Source of the DNA: JAJYIW01 sp963781665
Lineage (GTDB): Bacteria > Chloroflexota > Anaerolineae > Anaerolineales > Anaerolineaceae
Direction: 5' to 3'
DNA length: 64,000 nt
Assembly (NCBI GenBank): GCA_963781665.1
Contig: CAWAGA010000002.1
Coordinates: 3,906,001-3,970,000 of the forward strand
Below the pieces are notes generated by a model. The model ran no database searches and was not told the origin of the DNA. It saw only the letters and a program-made list of their open reading frames with translations. The translations under genes were made by a program, and so were the position numbers. Position 1 is the stretch's first letter; each line of letters opens with the position of its first letter. This document shows positions 8,748 through 18,065 of this stretch, in pieces.

Positions 8748-10754
8748 ATGTCCGTATTAACTGGAAATAATCTTGGTCTTTCGTTTGGAGCGTTTGACCT
8801 GTTCAAAGGCATTTCGTGCGACGTCGCCCATGATAGCAAAATCGGTTTAATCGGTCTCAATGGCATCGGAAAAACTTCATTACTGCAGATTCTGGTTGGT
8901 ATTAACCAGCCGACAGCTGGCACAGTGCGTTTGGCTCGTGGAATTAAGCTGGGTTATTTACGCCAGGAAGCCGTTGAAGCCTTTTCAGATCGAACCAACT
9001 CGGTCTACGAAGAGATGTTGTCCGTGTTTAGCGACCTTTCACAACAACAAAGGCATTTGCATGAACTCGAACAGAAAATGGCCTCAGGGCGTTATGCCGA
9101 TAAACTTCTCGAGGAGTATGGCGAATTACAGGAACAGTTTGAGAAAACTGGCGGATATGATTTTGATTTACGCATTCAACAAACATTGGAAGGATTGAAT
9201 TTAGGAAGAAAGCATTGGAATACACCTTTAAACCACTTGAGTGGTGGGCAAAAAACAAGGGTATTGCTGGGTCGCTTATTACTTGAAAAACCTGACCTGT
9301 TGGTGATGGACGAGCCTACTAACCATCTGGATATCGAAGCTGTTGGATGGCTGGAGAGGACTCTTAAGGATTACGACGGCGCTTTTATAATCATCAGCCA
9401 CGATCGTTATTTTTTGGATAATACCGTTAATACAATCTGGGAAATGAGCTATCAGGGCCTCGAGGTTTTTCGAGGTAATTACAGCGCTTACTTGCTGCAA
9501 AGGCAGGAACGCTGGGATTATTATGAAAGGGTTTTCGAAGAAGAGAAAAACCGAATGCTGAAAGAGGTTGATTTTATCCAGCGTAATTGGGTGAGGGCCA
9601 GCACACATGCCAGGGCACTTGGTTTACTTAAACGACTTTCGCGCGACCTGGCGGTTGTCGATCACTACGGCATCATGGCGCTGCGGGGAGGAAAGAAATG
9701 GTCGGAAATGAAACTGTCTTCCGACCGCCCGTTAGATGTCTTTGAAGCCACGCGCAAGGTCAACAGCCTGACACCGGCATTGCACCGGCCCCCGAGAATC
9801 CGAGTCAAGCTTTCAGCTGATCGCGCCAGCGGGACGATGGTTCTCCGGTCGGAGAAGGTGGTGATCGGCTACCCGCGCAATACACTCTTCAAAGCCAGCA
9901 ACCTCGAGCTGCGCCGCGGAGAATGTGCAGCCCTTATCGGTCCTAATGGAAGCGGCAAAACGACGTTCCTCAAAGTACTTTTAAACCAGCTCGATCCTGT
10001 TGAAGGTATATTCCATTTGGGAGCCGGTGTAAAAATTGGGTATTTTGCGCAGGCTCAAGATTCCTTAAATCAAGATAATAGTGTTATCGAAGAATTGGTC
10101 GGATCAAAACCGATGCCAGCCCAGGATGCTCGTAGCTATCTGGCAAAATATCTGTTTATTGGCGAAGATGTTTTCAAACCGGTCCGCGTACTGAGTGGGG
10201 GTGAACGAGCTCGCCTGGTGTTGGCTATCATGGCATTGGATGGCGCGAATTTCCTGCTGCTAGATGAGCCCACCAACCACCTTGATATTGCTGGTCGTGA
10301 AGCCTTACAAGAGGTTCTGGAATCTTTCGATGGATCAATTTTGCTGGTTTCACATGATCGTTTTCTTGTAGATAAACTTGCCACCTCGATTTGGAGTCTG
10401 CACGATAAGAAGCTAACTGTTTTCAATGGCAGTTACCACGAATTCGTTCTTAAGGGGGCGGCCGGGGCTGTCCACCTGGAAAACCATAAAAAAGTTGCAA
10501 CCCGCCAGGCGATCTTCCCGGCGCGATCCTTATTTCAAGTCAACGGAAAAGAATCACGTCAGAAGGCACAAACACTGGCTTTGCTCGAGGAACGCATCCG
10601 CAACCAGGAAGTATCGATCCAGCACATGTCAATCGAGCTGCAAAAAGCTGGGAGCAGGCAGTCTTCTTCTCGAATTCAAGAAATTAGCCTTGAGCTTGCT
10701 CAAGCACAGGCCAGGTTGGATACTTTGATGACTGAATGGGAAAAAGTAGCCTGA
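8748..10754 (+). CDS. ABC-F family ribosome-associated ATPase
   Basis: 668-aa protein with two ABC ATPase domains and no membrane segments, the mark of ABC-F proteins that act on the ribosome (translation factors or antibiotic ribosome protection). Domain 1 has Walker A GLNGIGKT (36-43), signature LSGGQKTR and Walker B LLVMDEPTNHLD. An interdomain linker follows (about 245-335, basic and helical). Domain 2 has Walker A GPNGSGKT, signature LSGGERAR and Walker B FLLLDEPTNHLD. The C-terminal extension (about 580-668) is predicted coiled coil. The start is ATG 8748 after GTGAGG. The leader ORF and tandem terminators upstream suggest inducible attenuation, which favours a protective role over a housekeeping one, but the subfamily cannot be settled by eye. 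Confidence 0.92.
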   Translation: MSVLTGNNLGLSFGAFDLFKGISCDVAHDSKIGLIGLNGIGKTSLLQILVGINQPTAGTVRLARGIKLGYLRQEAVEAFSDRTNSVYEEMLSVFSDLSQQQRHLHELEQKMASGRYADKLLEEYGELQEQFEKTGGYDFDLRIQQTLEGLNLGRKHWNTPLNHLSGGQKTRVLLGRLLLEKPDLLVMDEPTNHLDIEAVGWLERTLKDYDGAFIIISHDRYFLDNTVNTIWEMSYQGLEVFRGNYSAYLLQRQERWDYYERVFEEEKNRMLKEVDFIQRNWVRASTHARALGLLKRLSRDLAVVDHYGIMALRGGKKWSEMKLSSDRPLDVFEATRKVNSLTPALHRPPRIRVKLSADRASGTMVLRSEKVVIGYPRNTLFKASNLELRRGECAALIGPNGSGKTTFLKVLLNQLDPVEGIFHLGAGVKIGYFAQAQDSLNQDNSVIEELVGSKPMPAQDARSYLAKYLFIGEDVFKPVRVLSGGERARLVLAIMALDGANFLLLDEPTNHLDIAGREALQEVLESFDGSILLVSHDRFLVDKLATSIWSLHDKKLTVFNGSYHEFVLKGAAGAVHLENHKKVATRQAIFPARSLFQVNGKESRQKAQTLALLEERIRNQEVSIQHMSIELQKAGSRQSSSRIQEISLELAQAQARLDTLMTEWEKVA

Positions 10755-10832
10755 TTTCTTTGGTAAAATGAGGCTTGCTTTTTCCATACAATCGAATAAA
10801 AAAAAGAAAAACAAGCCGGCATGGAGGTACAA

Positions 10833-12515
10833 ATGCCCTATCGAGCAATTGATTTGTCAAAAATAAGAACATATCCACTGCCGCAACGTGCAAGCAAGGT
10901 AGCCTTGGAAAACCTCATTTCCCCCGACAAGGAAGCTCCGCCTTTTGATAATCCAGAGCTCAATGAAGTCGCCGGTCGGATTGCTGCAGCACGTAAGCAC
11001 GGCCGCCCCGTGGTGTGGATGATTGGCGGTCACGTGGTAAAACGGGGACTATCTCCGGTCTTGATTGATTTGATGGAAAAAGGGATCATTACTCACCTGG
11101 CGAGTAACGGAGCGACAACGATCCATGATTTTGAGATTGCCCTAAAAGGTCAAACCAGCGAAGACGTGGCTCGAAGCCTGGAAGATGGCTCATTTGGTAT
11201 GGCTGAAGAAACTGGTGCAATGATGAACCGGGCAATTAGAGCTGGGGCAAGAGACGGGTTGGGGATAGGAGAAGCCCTCGGGCGGTTAATCGCCACGTAC
11301 GAAGCTTTTGAATTCAAGCAATACAGCCTTTTATACAATGCCTACCGCTTGAAGATCCCTTACACCGTTCACGTCGCAATTGGAACCGACATTATTCACC
11401 AACATCCTGAAGCTGATTTTGCCGCCATCGGTTGGGGCAGCGGCCAGGATTTTAAAGTGTATACCGCTTCAATCAGTGAGTTGGAAGGCGGGGTTTTCTG
11501 CAATTTCGGTTCGTCTGTGCTTGGCCCCGAAGTGTTTTTGAAAGCTCTGTCAATCGTTCGAAATCTGGGTTATACGGTCAAGGTTTTTACGACTGCGAAT
11601 TTTGACCTGATACCCTTGGTAGATTACCGCGCCCCGATAGGCGACGACGTCACCGATTATTATTACCGGCCCAGAAAGAATATCGTCAACCGGCCGGTGT
11701 CCTTAGGTGGGCGCGGTTATCACATCAGCGGCGACCACAACGTGACCATCCCCAACCTGCATCATTTAATCCTCAAAGAAATGGAAAGAGGTGAGAGGTT
11801 TGAACCTGTCCAACCATCCGAGCATGAAAATGGTATCCAATTGGGAGGTCAAGAACCATACCTGGCTCAATTATCGCCCTCAGCGGATGAAGTATTATCC
11901 AGGTCAGTGGAAAAGAATCCCCAGGTCGCCGGGATAAGCGCCAATCTGGAAGCAGCTTTCATCGAATTGCAGCGCAGCTTTACCACCGGGGGAAGGTTGT
12001 TCATCGCCGGTAACGGCGGAAGCATGGCCGATTCACTCCACATCAGCGGGGAATTGGATAAAGCATACCTCTTAGAACGGCCGGTTCCACCCGGTCACGC
12101 ACAGAGGCTGGCAAAATATTCTGGAGGTGAAGAATTAGCTAAATACCTGCAATCTGGCCTGGCGACGATTCCCCTGGGGATCAATCCGAGTTTAAGCAGC
12201 GCTATCGATAATGACGTTCCATTTGCCCACATTGGAATAGCGCAAGAACTATACGCTCTGGCCCATCCAGGCGATGTCTTTTTGGGGATCAGCACCAGCG
12301 GAAATGCCTCAAATGTGTATTATGCGGCTATAACTGCCCGGGCGCTTGGGCTGACGGTCATCGGGTTGACCGGAAGTGGCGGCGGAAAGCTAGCAGAAGT
12401 TGCTGACGTGGTTATCCGCGCTCCTGAAAAAATGACTGCCGCTGTGCAGCAGTGGCACATCCAGATTTATCATATCTTGTGTGAAATGCTCGAAACTCAT
12501 TTCTTCAAAGGCTAA
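10833..12515 (+). CDS. fusion protein: deoxyhypusine-synthase-like domain plus GmhA-type SIS sugar isomerase
   Basis: 560 aa. Residues 1 to about 335 resemble deoxyhypusine synthase (VVWMIGGHVVKRGLSPVLIDLM, ITHLASNGATTIHDFEIAL, TSEDVARSLEDGSFGMAEET). The C-terminal block carrying the catalytic lysine in true DHS (EAVSWGKI-like) is not visible; the matching region reads VNRPVSLGGRGYHISGDHN. Residues about 368-555 are a SIS domain of the phosphoheptose-isomerase type (GNGGSMADSLHISGEL, GISTSGNASNVYYA). Bacteria lack eIF5A, so the DHS-like part probably has another job, perhaps on a sugar or amine. The start is ATG 10833: the upstream ATG 10821 belongs to the ribosome site ATGGAGG. It is followed after 2 bases by a HldE-type kinase, which supports a sugar-phosphate (heptose-like) pathway. 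Specific function unknown. Confidence 0.75.
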   Translation: MPYRAIDLSKIRTYPLPQRASKVALENLISPDKEAPPFDNPELNEVAGRIAAARKHGRPVVWMIGGHVVKRGLSPVLIDLMEKGIITHLASNGATTIHDFEIALKGQTSEDVARSLEDGSFGMAEETGAMMNRAIRAGARDGLGIGEALGRLIATYEAFEFKQYSLLYNAYRLKIPYTVHVAIGTDIIHQHPEADFAAIGWGSGQDFKVYTASISELEGGVFCNFGSSVLGPEVFLKALSIVRNLGYTVKVFTTANFDLIPLVDYRAPIGDDVTDYYYRPRKNIVNRPVSLGGRGYHISGDHNVTIPNLHHLILKEMERGERFEPVQPSEHENGIQLGGQEPYLAQLSPSADEVLSRSVEKNPQVAGISANLEAAFIELQRSFTTGGRLFIAGNGGSMADSLHISGELDKAYLLERPVPPGHAQRLAKYSGGEELAKYLQSGLATIPLGINPSLSSAIDNDVPFAHIGIAQELYALAHPGDVFLGISTSGNASNVYYAAITARALGLTVIGLTGSGGGKLAEVADVVIRAPEKMTAAVQQWHIQIYHILCEMLETHFFKG

Positions 12516-12517
12516 AA

Positions 12518-13551
12518 ATGGAACTTGAGATCTCACGCCAGCGGATCATGTCGTTGCTCGAATCCTTTTCGACGCGCCGGATTGGGGTTATCGGCGACTT
12601 CACCATGGATGGATATTGGTTTGCCGATATGACCCGTTCTCAATTATCTCGAGAAACTCCTTTGTTTCCGAGACCTGTGTATCGCGAATCGTATACGCCG
12701 GGTGGGGCTGCAAACGTGGCCTGGAATCTGGCTGACCTGAAGCCTGAAAGTGTTTTTGCTTTCACGGTTTTTGGACCAGATTGGCGCGGCGACCTCTTCC
12801 GCCAGGTATTAAAAAAGCTGGGATCCGCCTGGATGATATCATCACCCAGGCAGGTTGGAATACCCCATTTTATGGCAAAGTGATGTTGGTCGGGAACAAC
12901 AGCCAGCAGGAAGATGCCCGCCTGGACTTTATCAATACCCAACCACTAACCCCCGAAGCTGAAGGCAGCGTTATAGCCAGGCTTCGGAGCCGTTTGCCAG
13001 AATTGGATGCCCTGGTGATTGCGGATTACCAGGCGGTTGGAATAGTTACCACCGAGATAACCAGGGCCTTAAATAAATTGGCGGCAGAGAACCCCAATAT
13101 GCTATTCATCGTGGATTCGCGGGAGCGAATTTCGAATTTCAATGCAATGGTCATCAAACCCAACGATATCGAAGCTGGGTGGGGTTTTTACCCCGGGCGC
13201 GATATTGGGCAGATCAGCGTGGATGAACTTGGGAAGGCTGGTATTGAATGGAGCAGGACCAGCAACCGGCCTGTGTATATCACCCTGGGCCACCGTGGCT
13301 GCCTGGTATGCGCCCAGGGAAATGTAAAACTGGTCCAGGCTGTGCACGTACCTCCACCGATTGATACCGTTGGCGCCGGGGATACCTTCCTGGCCAGCCT
13401 GACGGCAGGCCTGGTTGGCGGGGCTACCCCAGAGGAAGCTGCCAGCCTGGCGACGCTGGCGACTGCCGTTACCATCCAGAAGTTGGGTGTCACCGGAACT
13501 GCTACGCGGGTCGAGATCTTAGCCCAATACGATAAGTTGTCCGATGAATGA
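12518..13551 (+). CDS. HldE/RfaE-type sugar kinase (PfkB family), split by a -1 frame change
   Basis: PfkB-fold kinase resembling the N-terminal kinase domain of HldE, which phosphorylates D-glycero-heptose 7-phosphate. The first frame (12518-12883) gives IGVIGDFTMDGYWFADMTR and PGGAANVAWNLADL; the rest lies in the -1 frame to 13551, with IVDSRERISNF, IKPNDIEAG and the catalytic PfkB block DTVGAGDTFLASL. The junction is at the heptamer A_AAA_AAG (12811-12817, in the zero frame). A -1 slip there gives the continuous VLKKAGIRLDD. A 6-bp stem begins 9 bases downstream (12827-12832 with 12846-12851). So this could be programmed frameshifting, or one A lost from a run of seven. The fused product is about 344 aa. 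No cytidylyl/adenylyltransferase domain is attached, unlike full HldE. Confidence 0.8.
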
Positions 13552-14383
13552 TCATAACGAGGATTGGATCATCCGGTTAAGCCCGGATATTAGCTCTCGC
13601 CTGGGTAATATCCAACATGCCCTGTTCGATTTCGATGGGACGATTTCGGTCATGCGTCAGGGCTGGGAAGATGTCATGCTGCCGATGATGATCGAATCGA
13701 TTGGCGGACAGCAGCCAGTATCAGCAGAGATCGAAGCAGAGGTTCGCGATTATATCGACCGTTCAACAGGTATCCTCACCATCCGTCAGATGGACTGGCT
13801 GGCAGAGGCTGTCAAGAGGCATGGTCTGGTTCCTCATCCGCTGACTGCATTTGAGTATAAAGCGGTATATTTAAACCGGTTGATGGTACGGGTTAATGAA
13901 CGGATCGAAGCCGTACACCAGGGCCAGGTCAAACCGGCCGATATGATGATGGCGGGAGCATTGGACTTGATAAAAAATCTATGGGCAGCTGGGGTTACCC
14001 TCTATCTGGCCAGTGGGACAGATCACAAGGATGTTGTAAACGAAGCAACCGTTCTCGGAATGGCACCATTTTTTAAAGGTGGAGTCTACGGAGCTCTCGA
14101 CCAGAGTGAAGTTAACGGCAAAGAACGGATCATCCAACGTATTCTCGACGACCACAAATTATCGGGAAATCAGTTATTGGTTGCCGGTGATGGTCCGGTC
14201 GAGATCAAGGAAGCAAAATTGAGAGGTGCAGTAACCCTGGGTGTAGCCTCAGATGAGATTGCCCGTTCTGGTTGGAATTCTAATAAGATCTACCGCTTGA
14301 CTAAAGCCGGTGTGGATTTGATCGTCCCTGATTTCACTCATTTTTCCGAGCTTTTAGATATCATGTGCGGTTCGAGGAACTGA
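13544..14383 (+). CDS. HAD-superfamily hydrolase (phosphatase)
   Basis: 279-aa haloacid-dehalogenase-fold protein, probably a sugar-phosphate phosphatase. Motif I is FDFDGTIS (about 28-35), with the nucleophile Asp and acid/base Asp. Motif II is LYLASGTDHKD (Ser/Thr after the hydrophobic strand). The later Lys is in GKERIIQRIL, and motif IV is LLVAGDGPVEIKEAK. The start overlaps the kinase stop by 8 bases, so they are translationally coupled. In heptose pathways a HAD phosphatase (GmhB) removes the 7-phosphate; this one is of the phosphoglycolate-phosphatase-like class rather than GmhB, so an equivalent role is inference from position. Confidence 0.85.
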   Translation: MNDHNEDWIIRLSPDISSRLGNIQHALFDFDGTISVMRQGWEDVMLPMMIESIGGQQPVSAEIEAEVRDYIDRSTGILTIRQMDWLAEAVKRHGLVPHPLTAFEYKAVYLNRLMVRVNERIEAVHQGQVKPADMMMAGALDLIKNLWAAGVTLYLASGTDHKDVVNEATVLGMAPFFKGGVYGALDQSEVNGKERIIQRILDDHKLSGNQLLVAGDGPVEIKEAKLRGAVTLGVASDEIARSGWNSNKIYRLTKAGVDLIVPDFTHFSELLDIMCGSRN

Positions 14384-14385
14384 CG

Positions 14386-15360
14386 ATGGTTTCAAATGAG
14401 AGAAATATCCTGGGTATCGATATTGGGGGAACAAAGACAGCCCTGGTACTTGGAACTCTTCAGGCAAAGATCCTTCACCGAAGCGAATTTTTGACACCGG
14501 TGCAAGACCCATTCGACCGTGCAATGGATCAAATTGCTGGGAATATCACCAAATTCCTCGCAAACTGCCGTGAGGAAGGTCACCTGCCTCCGCAAGCAAT
14601 CAGTGTTGCAGTTGGGGGACCGTTGAATATCGACCGGGGCATCTTGTATTCCCCCCCGCACCTTAAGAATTGGGGCCAGGCTGCACTAAAACCTCATCTG
14701 AGCTCAATATTTAATTTACCCGTGTACGTCGAACACGATGGAAATGCCGGCGCTTTGGCTGAATACTATTTTGGCGCCGGCAAAGGTACCCGGAACATGG
14801 TTTTTTTGACCATGGGGACCGGCCTGGGAGCCGGCTTGATTGTAAACGGAGCCATTTTCCATGGATCGTCGGACGCTGCTGGAGAGGTTGGGCATGTCAG
14901 GATGGCAGACGACGGACCTGTGGAGTATGGCAAAGCGGGTTCCTGGGAAGGGTTTTGCAGCGGGGCAGGGATACTCAAGCTGGCTCAGGTGCGCTTCCCT
15001 GAGCGGTGGAATGAGCGTACGACGACCCGCGATATTGTTCAACAAGCATTAGCCGGAGATGGAACTGCCATTGCACTCATCACCGAAGTGGGGCGCTGGC
15101 TGGGTAAAGGCTTGGCCGCTTTAGTGGATATCCTGAATCCGGATGTGATTGTTATCGGTACTTTAGGTGTTGTGCTGGGCGATTTGGTTCTCGACCCAGC
15201 CCGGGAAGTCGTTGCTCAAGAAGCGCTTGAGATAACTGCGCGAGCCTGCCGGATTCTGCCGGCCAAATTGGGTTACTCGCTGATGGATGTTGGCTGTTTG
15301 ATGGCTGTGTATGATGCTTATCGTAACGGACGATTGAATCAGGGTAATCCAGACGATTAA
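14386..15360 (+). CDS. ROK family sugar kinase-like protein
   Basis: 324-aa ROK (repressor/ORF/kinase) family protein without a DNA-binding N-terminus, so probably a sugar kinase. The phosphate loop is ILGIDIGGTKTALVLG (about 7-22); the sugar-binding/catalytic block is VYVEHDGNAGALAEYYFGAG; the second glycine region is FLTMGTGLGAGLIVNG. The usual zinc motif (CxCGxxGCxE) after the conserved GEVGH is replaced by GHVRMADDGPVEYGKAGSWE, so the zinc site is absent. The start is ATG 14386, two bases after the HAD stop, with GAGGAA before it. Last gene of the sugar cluster. Substrate unknown. Confidence 0.85.
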   Translation: MVSNERNILGIDIGGTKTALVLGTLQAKILHRSEFLTPVQDPFDRAMDQIAGNITKFLANCREEGHLPPQAISVAVGGPLNIDRGILYSPPHLKNWGQAALKPHLSSIFNLPVYVEHDGNAGALAEYYFGAGKGTRNMVFLTMGTGLGAGLIVNGAIFHGSSDAAGEVGHVRMADDGPVEYGKAGSWEGFCSGAGILKLAQVRFPERWNERTTTRDIVQQALAGDGTAIALITEVGRWLGKGLAALVDILNPDVIVIGTLGVVLGDLVLDPAREVVAQEALEITARACRILPAKLGYSLMDVGCLMAVYDAYRNGRLNQGNPDD

Positions 15361-15516
15361 CGCCATTTTACCTTCACCAAAATTTAAAATAAACCTAAAA
15401 ACCATCATTTGGTGTATTTATTGCACGTAAACACGACGTAAATTACAAAAAGTTTTGAATGCTCCAGAATTTATTTTTATTATTTAATAACTAATCATTT
15501 TCTCCTGAGGATCATC

Positions 15517-17955
15517 ATGCTTGCAACGATTAAGAAAACGCCGTTATTTCGTTTCTATGTAGCATCCGGTGGTGCGCTTGTTTTACTTCTCATCACGATT
15601 ACGATCATCATTTTCGTTCAAGACGAGAATTTACGGATGGTGATAACCGATATTCTGTTTCCGGCTGCCAATATTCTGGTAGTAGGGGCATTATTTACGG
15701 CGGCAAAACGGTCCTCGGTATTTTCAATGCGGATGTTCTGGGTTTGGGTGATTTTAGCAATCGCTCAACTATCATACACGGTTGCCGATTCAGTTTGGGG
15801 GTTTCTCGAAACGGTACTGGCGCAAACGCCTTTCCCATCGATTGCTGATGTGTTCTACCTTTTCTATTATCCTGCATTCATGGTTGGAATACTCTTACTC
15901 CCCTCCAGAAAATCGAGCCTCACCGAGCGGGTGAAGTCGGGCCTGGATATGGGCGTGATTATGATAACCTCCGGATTATTATTCTGGAATTTTTTGATAA
16001 GGCCGATCGCAATATCTGAAGCCGGAGATACGATGCTGGCACAGCTGTTATCCCTGGCATATCCAATCGGCGATATTTTATTGACCTGGGCCCTCCTCAT
16101 GTTACTTTATCGAAAGCAGAAGGTTTTTCACCGAGGAGTACTTTACTTATTGGTCGCGACGATGATTGTCATGGTTATTACCGATACAATTTTCAGCTAC
16201 CAATCGATGAACGGCATGTATGTGAGTGGAGATCTACTGGATATTGGCTGGTTCGCAGCGTACTTGCTAACAGGTTTGGCAGGAATATTACAGGCAACAA
16301 CAGCTCAAGTAAAAATCGAAGAAACCGGAACCGTCCCCAAGGATCGATCCAAGTTTCAGGCAGCGATAACACACATGCCGTACGTCTGGGTAATTCTGGC
16401 ATTTTGGCTAATCTCCCTTGGTTATTTTTCAGAGCTATATATTGACCGTGTCTTTCTGGTCATCGGAGTCGGATTAGTAATCGCCATGGTTATACTCAGA
16501 CAGGTTTTATCTTTCCGGGAAAATGACGCCCTCAATAGTCAATTGAACCTGGCGCTGGTTCAGGTACAGACCCAAAAATCCGAATTGGAAAAAACCAACC
16601 AGGAATTGACTGTCGAGATTTCAGAAAGAAAACGGGCTGAAGAGCGTTTATCTTTTGATGCATTACACGATGGTCTGACCGGTTTACCTAATAGAGTTTT
16701 ATTTATGGACCGGTTAGGTCAGGCAATTGAATATACTAAACGCCGTCCGGATTATTTGTTTTCGGTACTTTTCCTCGATCTGGACCAGTTTAAAGTGGTT
16801 AATGACAGCCTGGGCCATACAGTTGGGGATCAGTTGTTGGTTGCGATTGCGTGCCAGTTGAAATTAAGACTTCGCACGAGCGATACCATCGCTAGATTAG
16901 GTGGAGATGAATTTGTATTTTTACTCGAGAATATATTAGCAGAAGGTGAGGTCACACTTGTCGCCAACCGCATTTTGAACGAATTAAAATCCACCTTCGT
17001 CATCCTAAACCACGAGGTCCATATTTCGGGCAGTATTGGAATTGTCTCAAGCGTGGCGAACTATAATTTTCCTGAAGAAGTTCTTCGTGATGCCGATATT
17101 GCCATGTATCGGGCTAAAGCAACCGGTAAGGCTCGTTTTGAAATATTCAATACTAACTTGCGTACCCAGGCAATCAGGCGCTTGGAATTAGAAAACGAAC
17201 TTCGCTATGCCCTGGAGAACCAAGAATTTGAACTCCATTATCAGCCGATCATCACGGTGGAGTCAAATAAATTGACAGGATTTGAAGCATTAATTCGCTG
17301 GAACCACCCTAGCAATGGGTTAATTATGCCCGCAGATTTTGTTCCTGTTGCAGAGGAATCGGGATTAATTCAATCTATCGGCGAGTGGGTTCTATATGAA
17401 GCATGCACTCAGATGAAGAAGTGGAAGGATGCCATTCCGTCTGGCCAATCACTCGTGATCAATGTCAATATTTCAGGAAAACAATTTACCCAACCCAATT
17501 TCGTTGGCCTGGTTAAGGGTGTGATCAATCAAACAGGCTTGAATCCCTCTGATTTGAAACTGGAAATCACTGAGACATCTTTAATTGAAAATTCGTTGAT
17601 CGCCAACGATGTATTCAGAGAATTAAGCGCCATTGGTGTTCAGCTTCAGATCGATGATTTTGGCACAGGGTATTCATCTCTGGGTTATTTGCAGCATTTC
17701 CCGATTCATACGATCAAAATAGACCGGACTTTTGTGAACGAAATGCGGAAAGGTAAAAAAGGAACGGACATTATTAGGGCGATGATATTAATGGCAAACG
17801 ATTTGGGTATGGATACTATCGCTGAAGGCGTTGAGACTCAGGACCAATTGAGGCAGTTAAAATCCTTGGCATGTAAATATGTGCAAGGTTATTTGTTCGC
17901 CAAACCGATGGACAATGGAATGGCAGCAGAACTGATTCAAAGGGACCTGGCTTGA
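15517..17955 (+). CDS. membrane-bound GGDEF-EAL cyclic-di-GMP protein
   Basis: 812-aa protein. The first 340 residues hold about 8-10 hydrophobic membrane segments (sensor-like module). A short coiled coil follows (LVQVQTQKSELEKTNQELTV), then a GGDEF domain with intact RLGGDEF (about 460) and an inhibitory I-site RxxD (RTSD) five residues before it, then an EAL domain with FEALIRWNHP (about 589) and DDFGTGYSSLGYL. Both catalytic motifs are intact, so it could make or degrade c-di-GMP, with product inhibition. The start is ATG 15517 with TGAGG eight bases upstream. It stands alone after a 156-base AT-rich gap with no recognisable signals. Confidence 0.93.
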   Translation: MLATIKKTPLFRFYVASGGALVLLLITITIIIFVQDENLRMVITDILFPAANILVVGALFTAAKRSSVFSMRMFWVWVILAIAQLSYTVADSVWGFLETVLAQTPFPSIADVFYLFYYPAFMVGILLLPSRKSSLTERVKSGLDMGVIMITSGLLFWNFLIRPIAISEAGDTMLAQLLSLAYPIGDILLTWALLMLLYRKQKVFHRGVLYLLVATMIVMVITDTIFSYQSMNGMYVSGDLLDIGWFAAYLLTGLAGILQATTAQVKIEETGTVPKDRSKFQAAITHMPYVWVILAFWLISLGYFSELYIDRVFLVIGVGLVIAMVILRQVLSFRENDALNSQLNLALVQVQTQKSELEKTNQELTVEISERKRAEERLSFDALHDGLTGLPNRVLFMDRLGQAIEYTKRRPDYLFSVLFLDLDQFKVVNDSLGHTVGDQLLVAIACQLKLRLRTSDTIARLGGDEFVFLLENILAEGEVTLVANRILNELKSTFVILNHEVHISGSIGIVSSVANYNFPEEVLRDADIAMYRAKATGKARFEIFNTNLRTQAIRRLELENELRYALENQEFELHYQPIITVESNKLTGFEALIRWNHPSNGLIMPADFVPVAEESGLIQSIGEWVLYEACTQMKKWKDAIPSGQSLVINVNISGKQFTQPNFVGLVKGVINQTGLNPSDLKLEITETSLIENSLIANDVFRELSAIGVQLQIDDFGTGYSSLGYLQHFPIHTIKIDRTFVNEMRKGKKGTDIIRAMILMANDLGMDTIAEGVETQDQLRQLKSLACKYVQGYLFAKPMDNGMAAELIQRDLA

Positions 17956-18000
17956 ATGCCAAAACTGAATACCTATGATTTAATTTCACTCCTTTAAAAA

Positions 18001-18038
18001 AAGAGTGGATCTGTCGGTATGCCTTCAGATCCACTCTT
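18001..18038 (-). terminator. strong intrinsic terminator of the minus-strand oxidoreductase operon
   Basis: A 13-bp perfect stem, AAGAGTGGATCTG (18001-18013) with its complement (18026-18038), and a 12-base loop. On the minus strand it is followed by a T run (the A run at 17996-18002), fitting the operon whose last stop is at 18066. Confidence 0.85.
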
Positions 18039-18065
18039 ATGATTAATGATAAGAATATCAATAAA

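Noticed and set aside
10772..10817. GGCTTG and CAAGCC as a terminator after the ABC-F gene
   Set aside because: The 6-bp stem would have a 34-base loop and no T run, so termination is unlikely; ABC-F and the next gene may be co-transcribed.
10821..10832. ATG 10821 as start of the DHS-SIS fusion
   Set aside because: This ATG is part of ATGGAGG, the ribosome site of ATG 10833.
14365..14385. Upstream ATG as start of the ROK gene
   Set aside because: It lies inside the HAD gene end and its codons include the GAGGAA that serves ATG 14386, which gives the normal ROK N-terminus.
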